Assembly (NCBI RefSeq): GCF_001522545.3 | Contig: NC_031768.1 | Location: 82,803,769 to 82,867,768 of the forward strand | Direction of reading: 5' to 3' | Source: Parus major | Lineage: Eukaryota > Chordata > Aves > Passeriformes > Paridae | DNA length: 64,000 bases | In this document: positions 1 through 14,700 of the stretch, piece after piece | Numbering within the stretch: position 1 is the first letter of the stretch | How the letters are laid out: each line of letters opens with the position of its first letter | Notes under the pieces: generated by a model | What the model was told of the DNA's origin: nothing | Seen by the model: the letters and a program-made list of their open reading frames with translations, nothing else | Databases searched by the model: none | Translations under genes and position numbers: made by a program

Positions 1-4
1 ATCA

Positions 5-44
5 TTTTTTTTTCTTTTTTTTTTTNTTTTTTTTTTTTTTCTTT
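5..44. repeat. poly(T) homopolymer with an ambiguous base
   Basis: A long T run broken only by single C bases and one N at position 26. This is a low-complexity tract at the window edge. The N shows that the assembly could not settle the base there, so the run length is unreliable. It could be the reversed poly(A) tail of a retroelement, but no recognisable element body follows it. Confidence 0.85.
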
Positions 45-1003
45 AGTGCCATTGTGCTAGCTTTTTCTGGGTCAGAATTCATCACAATTCTGTGTCCAGG
101 AAAACCAATATTTTGCTTTGCAGAAATTAAGGGACTTTTGATTGCAATCTCAGTAGCATGTTCATGAAGCTGGCAAGTTTCTCACTGTCAGTCTTTCAGG
201 ATGTAAATCAGGAAGAACAACCACAGATATTCTGAGTTTCAGCTGCTGGTCTGCTTTGTCATGTCATTCCTTTTGCCTGCAATAATCAGAGGCTTTACCC
301 AGCAAAATCAGTAGCAGGGTGGTGGATATGAACTCTTCTATCTCTAATATAATATCTCTCCTCTGCTAGCCATGCAGTCATCCTTGCCCTTTCTGGCAGT
401 TTTCTGTTCTTCATGCTGCAATTACCTCTCTGCAAGGTACACAAGTCAGCACTGCCAGCTCCATGGATCCCAGAACAGATATTTTATAAATTCCACTAAA
501 CCTCCAATCTTCACTTTTGCTGGTTTTCTAGTGGTAATCAGGAAGCTTTTCACCTTCTTTGCATCTGACAGCACAATGGTTCTAATTTATTCTGAAAAAT
601 TTTGAGTAATTTGAAAAGTAAAGTAAGTGTCAATGGAAATACCACACTGTACCTATATTTTCTTGAAATATGACTTCCCACTTTTCTGCAAGGTCTGGAG
701 AAAAGGTTTTTGTCCTGGAAGAGTTTGTAATAGGATTATAACCTGGGATTACTTTTATCTCTATTTACTTATTGTCTTCCTTATCATAATACTCAGCCTT
801 CATTTCGTTAATATCACAAGGACATTTTCTCCTATGTTACAAAATACTTCTGAAGGCTAATCCCCCTTCCCCTCAATATTTTTTATCCAGTTTGTTCCTC
901 ATTTGAGGACATCAGCGTGGGAGGTCATTGGAGTTTAGTTAGGTGTATAAATAATGTTCGATATAAATCTTCATAGAGAAGATTTAAGGCTTTAAGGTTT
1001 ATT

Positions 1004-1027
1004 AAAAAATAAAATAAAATAAAATAT
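1004..1027. repeat. (AAAAT)n simple repeat
   Basis: About four successive AAAAT units follow ATTAAAAAAT. It is a short microsatellite-like tract in AT-rich DNA with no sign of function. Confidence 0.75.
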
Positions 1028-4000
1028 TTTCTTTCTAAATTAATTTGAAAATATAATAATGTGTAAATATTGAAAATATGAATTAAGCTCATATTAATAT
1101 CGCTTTTAAGATGTATTATTTTCAAAGTGCCATTTATCCTTCCCAATACTTATGTTTTTGCAGTGACTCAAACTATACATTGGCCAAAGTAATCATAATG
1201 AATATCAATTACATCAGAGAAGAGCATAAGCCCTCTTGAAACCGGAGCTCCTGATGCTCGTAAGCTTTTCAATGGCCAGAGCTTTTCATCCCTAAAACTT
1301 TTCATGTCTCTACATTGAAAGTTGAAAGATCATAACCCTTCTTGAGTACTCAGGTGTGTGAAAGGACAGGGATATTTTATCCTCAGAAATCAGAGTAGTA
1401 GTATGGGTGGTGACTACAGTGGGACTTAATTTGGCTTTTGAGAGGAGAGGAAAGTGAGGGGAAGTCTTACAGATCCATGAGATTTATTTTGGCTGGTCTC
1501 TTTTCCCAGTCCAGGTAAACTGGTAAACAAACTGGGGCAGCAATGCAGCCTTCCAAAGCTGCCATTGATGAGCTGGGATCCATGCACTGAATGCTCCACT
1601 GCAAAACAGTTTATTTGCTGCCACAGAAAAAGCAGAGGCTAAGGGCTAAACAGGAATAATGACTTGATGTCATTATCTCTTAATTGCCTTTTGTGGGGAA
1701 GGGGTGAAATTAAACCCTTTCTGGCCTTCTAGTCACTTGGATGTGATATTGTGATGAGATTAAGATGGATGATATAATTCACAAATTTTAAAAATGATTG
1801 GTAGGTAATTATATTCTATTTTTTATCTTCTTCCACCCCCTCCCTCAGTGTCATATTTGAATTTCATATTTCTAGTTTTATGTATTTTTTTCCCTCTCCT
1901 TTGGGTACTTCTTTTCCTTTTTAGAAAAAAAAAAATCTACATTTATCACTTATATTTCTTGCCACTTCCTCTAAAAATCTCCACTGTTTTGCTGCTATTG
2001 CTGCTATAATTGGAAATATATACTAATGGAATCATGATGGGTTAATTCACATATTTACTTTATTATAATAAACATATTACAAGACATTTAGTGGTTTTGG
2101 CAGACTCATACTTTTTCTTTTATTATAACATTGCAAATAAAATTTCTCCCTTTCCCTGTGAAGGCATTTAAAAACCAAAAAAAACCCCAACAAATAAAAC
2201 CCCACATTGCTGAGACCCTGAGATATGTGAAGTTTCCCTTTCAAATACCACTTTAGTCAGTTCTACTTTGTTGTCCTTTCCCTGCCACTTGCTTTATCTC
2301 ACTCAATGTGGATCCCTTTTTCTTTTACAGACTTTTATTTTCTTTCTCATTTTCCCTGTCTCCTTTAAGGTTGTTATTAAAGTCTTTACTTTTTCCTTCC
2401 TCTGTTTAGTTTTAATCGTCATCCTTCAACCCTTCAAACACACTTGTTCATTTCCGTATTTACATTGCTTGTTTCCCTTCCAGAATGGAGGCGACCATCC
2501 AAATATTTTCATTGCTTAGGATTGAGATAAGAAGGAAAAAAAGGAAATAGAATGTAGCTGCACGTATGCAAACAGCAAAATGGAAAACACTGAGTTCAAA
2601 TACTGAATGTATAAATAGCACGTTCAGGACTAAAATTATTTAAAATACTTGCATCTTGAGAAGCATCAGAAGGAAAGTGCGTATTTATAGACTTGTTCAC
2701 TCTCAAAGATGGCAAGAGAAATCTCTCTATTGCAATTAATTCTCACCAACAGAACAGAAGGAAATCAGCTTGCTTTTTTTTTTTTTTCCTGAGGGACTTC
2801 TCAATCTCTTCCAAGAAAGATGTATAATAGGAACTATGAATAGGTATTTGTTGAGCTCATTTGATAAATCATAAAAAAACACAGCATGAGCTTTAAACAG
2901 GTGTTCAACCATCAGAGGTTCAGACCCCTAACATAGCATGTGGATATAACTTGAATTTAAGTGGTCACAGAAATAATGTTTCTTTTGCTTGGGGTATCCA
3001 TAGTTTCTTTAGGAATCTGAAGCAGTGTTATTGCAAGTGTAGAGAAATATATCTGCCCCTGTTGAATAAATAAGTACCTATCTCTCAGCTAAATTCAGTA
3101 CAAAAGGAGAAAAGACATAATATAAAAACTGCATCATTCTTAAGTCCTGTTTGGACTACAACTGCAGCCAGTCTCCTTTTTCATTGTTTTTTTCAACTGG
3201 GCAAGTCTGTGCATTTTTCTCATGCTATGGCTCTACTCAGGCAGAAAAAGAGAGAAAATTTCTCACAAATATCCCCTGGAAAAGGTTATTCTGAGATATA
3301 ATATCTCTTGGCTACAATCCCATGATTCTGTGAAGAGCTGAAGTCATAGGTCCCCTGTCTTCTGGTTCTTACAAAGTCTGTGATTATTTCAAAAGCCAGC
3401 TCCAAAGCAGGTTCTGTCAAAAGAAAGTTCAGCTTTTTGAAAAGTGAATGACAACTCAGACTTTTCATTGGGCTTGAAATTGGGTGAGCATCTATATAAA
3501 AGCTCATTATATATGTAGGCAATGGTCCAAGGGGCTGGGAAGAAGCAGAAGGTTCATTAGTTATCTCTGGTGAATTGACCCAAACTTCTCCTTCCCAGTC
3601 CCTTGGCCTGCTGCAATTCATCAGCATGGAGATGACTTGATTAGCTTTACAAAGTCAGTGGGAAAGGTTAAAATCTCAGGCTGGCCCTGTGGAAGCTCTC
3701 AGAAATGCCTTGTTTTTCTTGCTGACGGTAGGGAAAAAACCCACATACATTACTAAGTTAAGGGATGAGAGGCTTAAGAGTCTTTGGTTAACCTTCTCTT
3801 TGAACCTCTTCACCTACATGAACATCTCTAGCTCCAAACTGCTGTTCTGACCAAAACTGGGAACCTTTGGGTTATTCTCAGATCTCCCTTGGAGCACTGG
3901 TGGTCTCTTCTGTTATTTCTTCTCACTATACTTTGGCTTACTTTAGCTTTTCATTTTGTACTTCAGTAATGAATCCTCTTACAGACATCAGGGTGATAGA

Positions 4001-5837
4001 TGTTGAGGTTTTTCAGCTCTCCATACCATTCTGCTGGGCACCATTGGGATGTGCTTCCATGTCAACATTCCATTTTAATATAATCAGTTAATTATCTCTA
4101 TCCTCAAACTTATCAGAAGGAGGAGATAGAAATCTGGCAACTCTGGCAGCTACAGGACATATATGCATATAAATATCATCCAGTTTCTGCCTTTCCCTTT
4201 CCTTCTATGTTTCTAGTTCTTTTATTTGACTGCTGTTACTCAACCGGTACAGTTAAGTCACCAAGATTGCCTGAACTGTCTTTGGGGATAACTGCTTCTT
4301 GTTTGAGTATATTATACTTGATTTATAACAAATTTAAAACAAAACATTGTTTCTATGTTGCATATCTTTCTCTAAGTCATTATAACACTGAAAATTCCTT
4401 CCTTATTTTGAGGGCTAAATTCCAAGAAAAACTTGACACAAAATAGTGCAAACACAAAAGTAGGAAAGTCTCTGGAACTGACCATGTTCTTATATATCCT
4501 TACTTTGAGGAGAAGGTCAGTGACACAAAGTATAAAACATTTTAAATTTGTGAATATGCAGCATATTTTCCTCACTTATTTCTGAGGCATAGCTAAATGT
4601 GGTTCTATATTTTAGTTTCATGGTGAAGTCCTTGTATCCTTTCGTCTTTCAGCTAAGCAGGCTCTTGAGTTTTCAAGAGCTAAATTGTTAAATCTCATAT
4701 TGAAATACTAAGAATCGAACAGTTCACTCAAGACACTTTTTCCTACAAGAGTTTTGGGTAGGCTTTTTTTTGTATTATAGCATATTATTTAAAAGTTCAC
4801 AGCAAAAGCAGTATGGTTATCTATAAGCCAGCTGTCACGATTTCTTCAGAAAATCACTTTTTGCATTGAACTGATGTTGTGATCATATACCTTGCTGTCA
4901 TGTGGCTTGGTAAGTGATTGCTTGCTGTGAAGAGCCCATGAACTACTTCTAGTACTTGAGCTTCTTACAATGTATATGCACATGCCGTTGCAAGCACTGT
5001 ACTTTCATAGTGCTGATTGAACAATCTTCACCCAAATACATTATTCAACAAACATTTCTATGGAATAACTTCTTTCCAGACTGAATTTAAAAGAAATTAA
5101 GCTAGCTCTTATCCTTACAAAGTTTAGTAGGTTCTGTGAAAAAGCACTGTAAATAGGGCAAGAGAGACTCATACCTTAGGTGCATCTCAGTTTAGTTCTT
5201 TTATTTACGGGGCTTCCAATGATACATCAATCATCTCTATGCCTCATTTCCCTACAGGAATAAAAAGGTTTTTATTTGCCATTCTAAATTTGTTTAAAAT
5301 AATACATAGGATTTGCTTTATAAATGCAGAATATTTTATTTCCTATTTTTATTTTGTTTGCCTACATTTCATACAGCCTGATTTATTGACAAATAAGTGC
5401 GTGCTTCAGCCCATGCCTGAAGTGATGTTGCTATATAAACAATTGATTTTCTCACCGTTCAACAGAGTCCACAAAGAGCCTTGAGTGAGAATCTTATTTT
5501 GAGTATTTTCTACGTACATCAGACAGCTTAAAAAAAAAAAAAAAAAGCCTGAATAAACCTTATATTCTCTGTATTAACCCTATGCTGCATAGAAGCTATA
5601 TATCTCAGGCTGAATGTGCTGTATATTTTCATTTGTCAAATTTTTGATAGAAGCTCGCACAAGAAAATTGAAATTTTAAAATGTAAATGTGAGAAGCCTG
5701 TGATGTTTCCCTTCTGTCATCTCTTTTCCATATGAGAAATACAGGATGTCCAAAGACAGGACAACTGAGATAAGAAAGCAGTAACTGAATAATGGTATCT
5801 ATGACTGGTAGTGGTACTTTCCTGTACCCCATGGTTC

Positions 5838-5880
5838 TCTGACGACTTCTGAAGAAGTCTGAAGTGGTCTGAAGATGTCT
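5838..5880. repeat. 10-bp degenerate tandem repeat (TCTGAAGNNG)
   Basis: Four consecutive 10-bp units begin with TCTGA: TCTGACGACT, TCTGAAGAAG, TCTGAAGTGG and TCTGAAGATG. A broken fifth unit follows. The exact 10-base period with variable third positions indicates local tandem duplication. It lies inside a meaningless minus-strand open frame. Confidence 0.7.
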
Positions 5881-7208
5881 AACTTTTTGTGGAATTATTT
5901 TGGGGTGGAAGCACCAGGGAGAAGAAAGGTTCAAAAATGCAGTTGACTAACTAAACTTCAGGAAAATTTCACTAGAATATTTCTGTAGGAGACTGAAAGA
6001 GTGAAGTAACTCAGGCTAAGAATGTTATCAAAAAGAAAGTCAATATGTCCTGCATAGGGAAAAGTTGTCTGGTATGAAAAGACTCTTTAAACTGGTAGAG
6101 GGAAGTTCAATAAGACAAAGTACCTGGAAGGTGAAGAAAAACAAAATTAGACTAGGAACAAGGTCCTCATTTTATCTGGAAATGGAACTTACCCCCTAGA
6201 GCAAAGTGCATTAAGTTGTGATAGATAACTACTATCTGAGCTCTTTCAAGCTAAGGTATAACTCAACATGAGGTTTTACTTTTGATAAAGGTGTTCTTTA
6301 GTGAAATTTTGCTCCAAGTGATATGCAGAGGAACAGAGTAATTTGTCTTTATGGCCTCATACACTGATGGAAACTCCACTCACCTTTCTAGCTCCTAGTC
6401 TGAGAAACAAGTTCTTGATCTCCAGAGTGAAAGTCAACATGCATGGTAGATCCTACAGAGTCACAAAATTAGTTAGTAATGCACACAGGAAATTTCTTTC
6501 CCGGTGAGAAACATCTGTTCCTTTTATAATCTGGTGTAGCCTTTTTTATTGTTTTTCAGTCAGTGGAGGTATGGAAAGTTTTGCACTAATATGTTTACAT
6601 AGGGTAAGAAAACGACTGTGATGTCAATAGATTTGTGAAGATTAAACTACACAACAATCTTCTTTCTTTCCATCTGAATTCCTTTTTTACTTTTTGGGGT
6701 CCAATCTCTCTAGTAATTCTGGAAAAAATCCAGCAGAATTATACCAGTTACTCCTCAAAAATTATTATTACTGAAAGAGAAGTTGAGACTTTAATCAAGA
6801 TATAGACTTTTTGTCAGCAAACAGAGTATAAAACTTTCCATGAGCCTGCAAAAAATGTTGGTGTTTAGCAGAGCTCAGAAGAAAAGCACTGTACTGGGGA
6901 TACATAAAATCTGATGAGGCTTATTACTGTGAGGTAAATGAGAATCCTCCATGTTGTTGACATTGTGGAATTACTCTTAATTATGACTGGTAAAGTCATC
7001 TAAAAGCAATGTCTGTTAACAAACTTAACTGTGAATACAAAAAGCAAGAGAGAAATTTGGGGAATGGAAGGTTCATAAAAACTTCATAAAAATGGAGTGG
7101 AAAAACAGGCATGCTAATTGAAAGATACTGTTGTGAAAAAACAAAATCATATGAAATAAACCAGAGAGAAAGGTACTTGGGTAGCAGCTACCCATGGAAG
7201 TCCTGAAT

Positions 7209-7230
7209 TATCTATCTGTTATCTATCTGT
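7209..7230. repeat. Two-copy 11-bp tandem (TATCTATCTGT)
   Basis: Two perfect adjacent copies of TATCTATCTGT are followed by a T then A run. It is a small tandem duplication that could be polymorphic in length. Confidence 0.65.
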
Positions 7231-8696
7231 TTTTAAAAAATACAGAAATTTAAAACTCCCAAGAATCTTTACTACAAGAAATCTGGTGGGTTTGGTTTTG
7301 GTTTTTTTCCCCCTCATTAAATTCAATTATCATATATTCAAATACAGGAAGGGAAAGAAAGATATGATATGTAAAAACTCTTTATTAATTATTTAGATTT
7401 CCTATCGCCTCATACACCTGTTGTGGTTTTAGATAACAGCTTTGCTTTCCTTGTTGCACAGATAAGCCAGGTCACTGAGGTTCAGAGTTTTAGCCTCCGC
7501 CAGAAACTCACATTATTGTCAAGGGGCTGGTTCACTCAACAGACTGGAGCTTGCAATCTCTTAAACTCAAATTTAATCCATTAAATTATGGCTGCTCTCC
7601 CTGTACATCAGATTCGCAAAGCAAAGCTACTGCTTAGCTTCAGAAGCTACTTAAATCAGTGTACTATATCCTAATACATTTCTTTATTTTCCAGGTCCTC
7701 CAAGGACAAAAGTCAAAGAAGTATCTCTGTTACTCGTGATCTGTATTTTTCCTACTTTTAGTTCAGTGTAAAGAGAGCAAGACAAATTCATAACAGACAG
7801 GTTATGTCTTCAAAAATTCAGGCTCTCTCAGCAGCATCACGAGCAAACTGTTATAGTTCATTATGAGATTTGGGGATCAAGGCATCAAAAGTATTTGTGT
7901 ATTATCCCCCAATTCCTTCATTCCCAACTCTGAGAGACAAATTTAAATAATACATGTGTTATTATATAATACCTGTGTTACAGAGAAGCCCTGCCCTCCA
8001 AGGATTAAACATGTGCTTTTAGTATCATTCACGTGAGTTAAGGTTTGGAGCTCTTCCCACTATAGAGTTTGGTGCCAGGGGTTTAGTGGTTGTGCCTATC
8101 AATTGAAAAGGAGGCCAGTATTTCTCCAAGAGGAGAAGTGGTTCAGGATGGAAATTTAGTGTGCCTTTATCACACACTTCTCATGTTTCCATGGGTTGTG
8201 CACTATTCTCTTTGATGGTTATCTCTATTTTTTGTGGTTACCTCTATGTAAAATACCATCCAGTGTTACACTGGCAGCAGAAAACCTTAAAAATATTTTT
8301 CCTGGTTTATTCTTCTGTCTGTAAAAAAGAGAACCATAGTATTACTGTCCTTTTGAATGGAGTCCTCTGTATAGAGCCAGATTCTGCCAAGATAGAAAAC
8401 ATTTACTCTCAGCGTAATATTTTCTAGATATGCTCAGGCATACCAAACCAATTCAGTGTTGTTGCTCCTGCTTGATTTGTTTGGAAAATGAAGCTGAAGC
8501 ACAGGGTGCTGGAATTATGCCATCATCACCCACAGCTGTACAGCAGCACTGGGCACAAGCCTTTAAAGTGGAAGGAACAGAAAAGCAGGTGGTCTTGCAT
8601 AAAGTACAAAAAATATACAGTTCTCTATGAATCAAAACCCACTTACAAAACTATCAGATTCCTTCTTTTTCATGGTGCATACCAGATAGCATTTAA

Positions 8697-8697
8697 A

Positions 8698-8728
<31 letters not shown>

Positions 8729-8771
8729 TATATTATTAACATTATTATTTTATTCTATTATATTTTATTTC
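8697..8771. repeat. (TTA)n / (ATT)n microsatellite
   Basis: Roughly 75 bases of TTA/ATT triplets are interrupted by TTATCA variants and end in TTTTATT-type sequence. It begins with at least six uninterrupted units. An interrupted trinucleotide microsatellite of this kind is probably old and only modestly variable. Confidence 0.85.
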
Positions 8772-11700
8772 TGTATTTGTCATGTGGCTTTCACCAGGAT
8801 TTGACAGTTACTTTTCCATTTTTTGTTCCATGTGACCAATCTTCATAATAAGGGCATTTATTACCTACCACATTCAGCACAAGAAAACAATGTGACAAAA
8901 TCCTGACATTGGGAAAGTGCTATTTTTGCCATTAACTTTAGAGAGTAAGATGTTCTTCATTTTGTGACTTTTACCAACAAAGCCTTAGTTTTATTTATAA
9001 ACCCATTATTTTTACACTTGGGAGCATAACATATGTGTTCATATCACTAATATTCTTTGCAAACAGATCTATATGAACTGCTGATGCTGTGACAAATCAT
9101 AGCAGACAACAGTCTATCAACAGCCTTTAGCCAAACTCTATGCTTTATATGGCTGATAGCACTCTGAATCAGAAATTAAACATAAAGACAAATCCTTGAA
9201 GGATGGCTAATGATAAAAATATTCAGCATATACTGTAATAGATTATTATTTTAGTAAGTAATTAATAAAATAAGCAATAAAGTAATATTGTCAGAACCCA
9301 AAGAGGTATTCCTCCTTGAGAAATTTTCGCATATGTAAGTGAAAAACTTTCATAACTACAAAGTTTGGTTCAGAGTTATAGAGAATGAAGAAATATGCTG
9401 GTATAGCTACAAGATGAGCTATTAATTAAATAAATAAAATAGCATAGCATCTGTAAATTGAAAGTGTATCTACTCAGAAGCAAGTAAGAAAGCTGAATGC
9501 ATTTTTGAGGTTACTTGCAAAGGAAGGAGATTTCACTCTTCCTCAAATGAGTAAATTTTCAAGTCAGCTCTATCTCTAGGATCCAGTACCTGCATGTTCA
9601 CATTACATTTTCTTTCTCTGGGCCAGGAGAAAAATACTTGGGGTACCTGAGTACCATGGTCAATCATTTTCCTGTCCTTTTCATAGATTTTTGTCAAGCT
9701 AATACAGAAAATACGAACACAATTTTCCTACATAATTTCAAACAGTTACCCTCTTCGGCTTTCAAGGCAGACAAGCATGTTCTGCTGAACAACATTTAAT
9801 AGGTGGAGTGATCTATTTTTAACCATAGAGCAGAGCTTTTCGTACTGACTGATTGTACTGAAAAGGGAAGAGAAAGGTCGCAGATGTCATTTTGTGGTGA
9901 AAAGATGCAGAAACTTATTGTAAAAGATGTCTAGCATGCATTACTTTTCTTATCCTGTTATATTTCCCAAACTCAATATGAAAGCTGCTTACATGATAAT
10001 GCTCTGAAATTGCGTTATCAAACTGAGCCACTATCATGGCAATGAGAACAAAATAGAAAAGACTTTAAAGTCTATTATAAGTCTGCCTTGACCCAATTAA
10101 AAACCATGTAGCTCAGTCCTGAAGGCAGTCCAGAAAATCACCCACCTCATTGTTCATCATGGGTCATGTCAAGGTCTTGGACTAAGATTTTGCTGCAGAG
10201 CATTACTAGACAACAATGAAAAAAATTGCTTTGGAGGCTCAGTATCTGATGCTGTAATTAAAAATGGTATTTCTTTCTTTACACACTCCATGGGTCAAAA
10301 GAAGCACTCCACTCTTTTGCTTCTTAGGAAACAACATCAACTAAAGCCTTTCAGTAACATTATATATTCTTCTGATCTATAAAACATTATTAGATACAAT
10401 TTCTATTTTCTGTTAGTTTTAAAAGTGATGTATTTCACACATATACATGTAAGATGTAATCAGCATGTTTTAAAGTCTTAAAAGCACATGATCTATTGAA
10501 TGAATTTATTGAATCCAATGTGATCATGACAAGGCAAACCTTTAAACTGGGAGAGTAACCAAATTCCTGGCTGCAATTTCCTTCTTTTTCAGTGTTGTAG
10601 CTGTTGGGGGCACTTTTAGTTTCCTTGTTTTTATAAAGAGTAAAATGCCTCATTTGTCCAGGAGCAGGAATTGCAGCTGCCAGTGAATGGTCAGGAAGTT
10701 TCATAGCCATGTGTTGTGGCCACAATCTTTTTAATCTTATCATTATGACCAAAAATAAAGCTTATCTCAAAGCAACTGATAACAGCCTTTCCTAGTTATT
10801 TGCATATAACCTTCACTTACAACAGGGTATGCACAATAACAGCCAAGCCCTGCTGCAGTGAGCCATAACTAGGAAAGGAATTGAGGTAGTGACAGTGAAA
10901 GCACAAGGACGCTATTGGCATTGTTTCCAATCTAATAGTAGAAAATTTTAGCAATCTTAGAGGACCTGTATATGCAAATTACACTTTGTCCTCCAGTAGA
11001 GAAGCACTGCAGATTTACAGCCTTCAAGCTGTTGCCATACAAAGTATGTCTAATGTTACAACGTGTCTATCCTCTTATGATGTTCTCCTTCCTCCTTCTT
11101 ACTCCTCCCCTTCCCGAGAATATATCCACGCTGGACTGAAAAAAAAAAAAAATAGGATAATTAAAATATCTTTGGGGTTTGGAGCTTTAATCCTGTTGGT
11201 TCTCTTATAAATGGAAAAGAACTGACTTCAGAGCACAGGGATTATTGGGACCATCATTTTGGGATCTCTCAGGAGACACTCAGGAGTCTTTTTCTCTCAT
11301 CTCAGTGTGTAGGAGACATCTACAATTTATTAATGGGATGGACAAAGAGGGAGTGCTTCTCTCTACCCTTTTAGTTTTAAGAGGTTATAATTTAGAAAAA
11401 GAGGTCTGATGAGAAATTAATTAGTCAGGGTCTTATTTCTCAGCACTTCAGTCCGGACCATACTTCATAAAAGCTAAATGAGTTCCTTTTTAAATCTTGC
11501 TAGATTTATTTTTACTTCTAATACTGTGATTGGAAGACTGTTCCAAAATCACAGTCTTCTAATGTTTAGACTATCTCATTTTCAACCTATATTTATTTAT
11601 ATTTGTTCTTACATCCATTTTTCATCTCACATAACTCATCTAACTCTCTGTTGTTTATCCCATTGGTATAACTAGAAAGAAAAAATATAGCTCCATTTTG

Positions 11701-14700
11701 CCTCTTGTTTGCTACACAAAAGCAATCCCTTCTAGCAATATTCAAGAGGCTTCCCAACCCTGACCTATCCTACTTCTCTCTCTTTAGACTTTCCAATGAA
11801 ACACATTTTTGGATAAAATAAAATACTAATAGAACATATTGCAAGTCTGGAGTCTGCTTAAATCCATAAAAGAATGCAATGACAAGTTTCCATTGATGTC
11901 CATGGCCTTGGGGTTAGCCTTTTTTTTTCCTAAGTGGTAGTCACAGGCTTTCAGTTCAAAGGGAAAGAATGGCAATCTCCAGTTTCCCTCCTAATGCCTC
12001 CTCTCCGACCACCAATATGTCCTGTATGGATATATCCAGTGTCTATATCTATATTAATCTATTCTTACCTAGACTGGATGGCAGACAGCTAGCCCTCATC
12101 TAAACCCAGAGCCTAGCTGGGCTGGGTTATTCAGTAGACTCCACCAGAAGACTCAGATACAATAAAGCTCCATACTTGATTCATGGATTTGTGGTGGATT
12201 CTCGGAGCACTTGTGATATCATCTATTCCTTTTGAGATGAACTAACTCCTTATAAAGCTATCTCTAAATGCTCTTTATTAATTTGAAGTGCAAATCTGAT
12301 GGGTTCTGACAGCCTGTCAGGCTCTTGTGTAAATTCTTCTGGAGCCTGCTTTACTTCCATATATTGTCACCAGTTCATTTATTATTTCTGAGATGTTAAC
12401 ACTGACTTCTAGCTGACTGATTTGAGGAGGCAATAATCAAGCTAAACAAACTGAGGGTGATAGTATAGCCCACCTGTTATTATAGAACAAAGTTTATTAT
12501 ATCATAATAAACTTTTTTATATTATAATTATAATAAAAAATAAAATTATATAACAAAGTTTGAAAGTTTTATTGTGTAGTTTTCCTGTAAAATAATCCAG
12601 ACTCTCAGAAGTATCTCAGTGCATGAATTACACAAAATATTGAATACTAGTGTAAGACAATAATACCAGCACAAATGAGACCATTTACATGGAAGTTTTA
12701 ACACACAGTCATTATGTTATCAACCAGTAAGACCTGTTTTAGTTTTAAATTAGTTGAACAAAATCAAAACACTGGTATTCTAGATTAATTAAGAGAAGTA
12801 ACTATAATGTCTCAAAAAAAGTCTCTCAAGTATCAAAACCAAACTCAAGAAAACAAACCTGTTAATTTTAGCTATGAAACAGTATTTTACCCTTTTATGC
12901 CTCCTCTGTCTTTGATAATACAACATTTTGTGATGTATCCTTTTTTCTTAAAAACATAATCCATCACATTATTTATAATCAATCACAAACTTATGCAAAA
13001 GGAGTGTCAAATCCAGTTCTGTAAAAATAATAGTGTTTTGCATGTATTGAAAGACCAGGTGACTATGGGTCTGTGAAGCATTGAGGTCTCTGGGGTTGGG
13101 CAAGGCCTGTTCAAAAGGCTTGGGATTGTAGATTTAAAAATAAGTGGGTACAACCCACTGGAATTCCAAACAGATGCCTAAGACTGTTTATGTGTCTGAA
13201 GTTGTTTTATTTGTGAATGTCTTAAGTAGGACTCCTTACTTTCTACAACCCATTTCCAGAAATTGCTTAAAATATGGTTTAAGAAAGGCTAAAATGTGGA
13301 ATCAGTCCAGACAGCGTTGTAAAGCTGTAACAATACAGAATATAGGTATGAAGTCATGTTCACTTATTCCTGTTGAGAGACAATTAGGTTGAGAGACTCT
13401 TTTACCTCTGTAGAAATGCCTTTTATCTTTCCCTCTTGTACTCTGTCATTTGCTGCACTGATTTAGCAATACAGAGGGGATTTGAGACACCTGGGCATTT
13501 ATTAATGCTGGGTAAACAGAAATTTAAGCCATTTTCTTAATGTACTTTGCGATATTGTTTACTGTCATTATGCTTACTTTCAGATGAAAATGTTTTTATT
13601 GGCAAGAAGGTCTGCAGAAAACTCAAGCTCAGTAAATAACAATGGGAACAAGTATTCCCAAGAGAATTAACTCTGTGAGTTCTGCCCTGACTGTACTGGA
13701 AACTTAATGTCCATATCTGCATAATACATTTCTCTGAGCAACTGTGAATTCTTTTTTCAAGGGGAACATGGTGTAGCTCCAGTCACAGTTCTCTGAAGAA
13801 TGATTTGAGTATCCAGGTTCTGGTTTGTATCTTCCATATGCATCTATTAGCCTACTAAAAGGTATTACCTCTCACTGTAAACCTCACCCTGCAGGCATAA
13901 AGTGGTTTGAGTTCTGACCTCGAGAAAGATTTGCTGTTTCTCTGTTGCCACAGGAGTAGCTATCAAAACACATATTAAAAATAACAATGGTGACCATCAG
14001 ATGCTGTGCTAATGTTGAAGTATTAGCATTCATACAGAAGAGTAAATTGTACAAACAAGAAAGTCTGAAAAAATCATGAGACAAGAAATTAACTAACAAA
14101 CAAACAAATAATTGACTGCATTGACTGTCTGAAAAAGTTGAGAAGGATTTTATCTCTATGGCATGGGCAGCATAGCATAATTCTACCTTGAAGTGAAAGC
14201 CTAACAGTTTACCAGAAGACTAGGCTATAGAAATGCCTGAATTGCCGACAAACTTATAAAAATTAGCTGCCAGAAGTAATGTAGGAGTTTTAAAATTCCG
14301 TTCATGTGATTGATGGTTCATTATGGCAGATACAATAAACCAGTTTCATATTAAAACGCTGTGGTTTAAATTAAGTGAACCTTGTTATTCCCATACTTCA
14401 TCACCTCTGAATACCACCAGCACTAGGTCACTGAAGAGCAGTTTGGTAAGAAAAGGTGACCTGAAGATATTCCCCATGAAAATTTACTCTGTTAAAAAAT
14501 CTTTATAAATTAGAGTCAGTAACAATTATCATAAGCAGTTATTAATATATATTGAAAAACAGTTTAACAAGTGAAATTTATCTGGCATCATTATTTTATG
14601 CATTGAATCATATCTAGCAGAGAAAAAAGAACACGAACTTAAAACCACTTAAGTGAAACATTTACAGATTCTTCATGTAATTAAGCACTTCTGAATTCGT

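Larger units (their letters stand above)
46..8696. other. AT-rich non-coding stretch, no gene seen
   Basis: I see no gene and no recognisable transposon here. The open frames are short (up to about 113 codons, for example minus strand 3286-3627), overlap at random and show no domain or motif I recognise. Small items are an AAAAT tract near 1004, a poly(A) run at 5530-5546, a four-unit 10-bp tandem at 5838-5877 and a doubled TATCTATCTGT at 7209-7230. The lack of CR1 in this first part contrasts with the right half of the window. Confidence 0.6.

Noticed and set aside
5530..5546. Poly(A) run as a retrocopy tail
   Set aside because: No AATAAA lies at the expected distance upstream (an AATAAA occurs only downstream) and no element body is recognisable.
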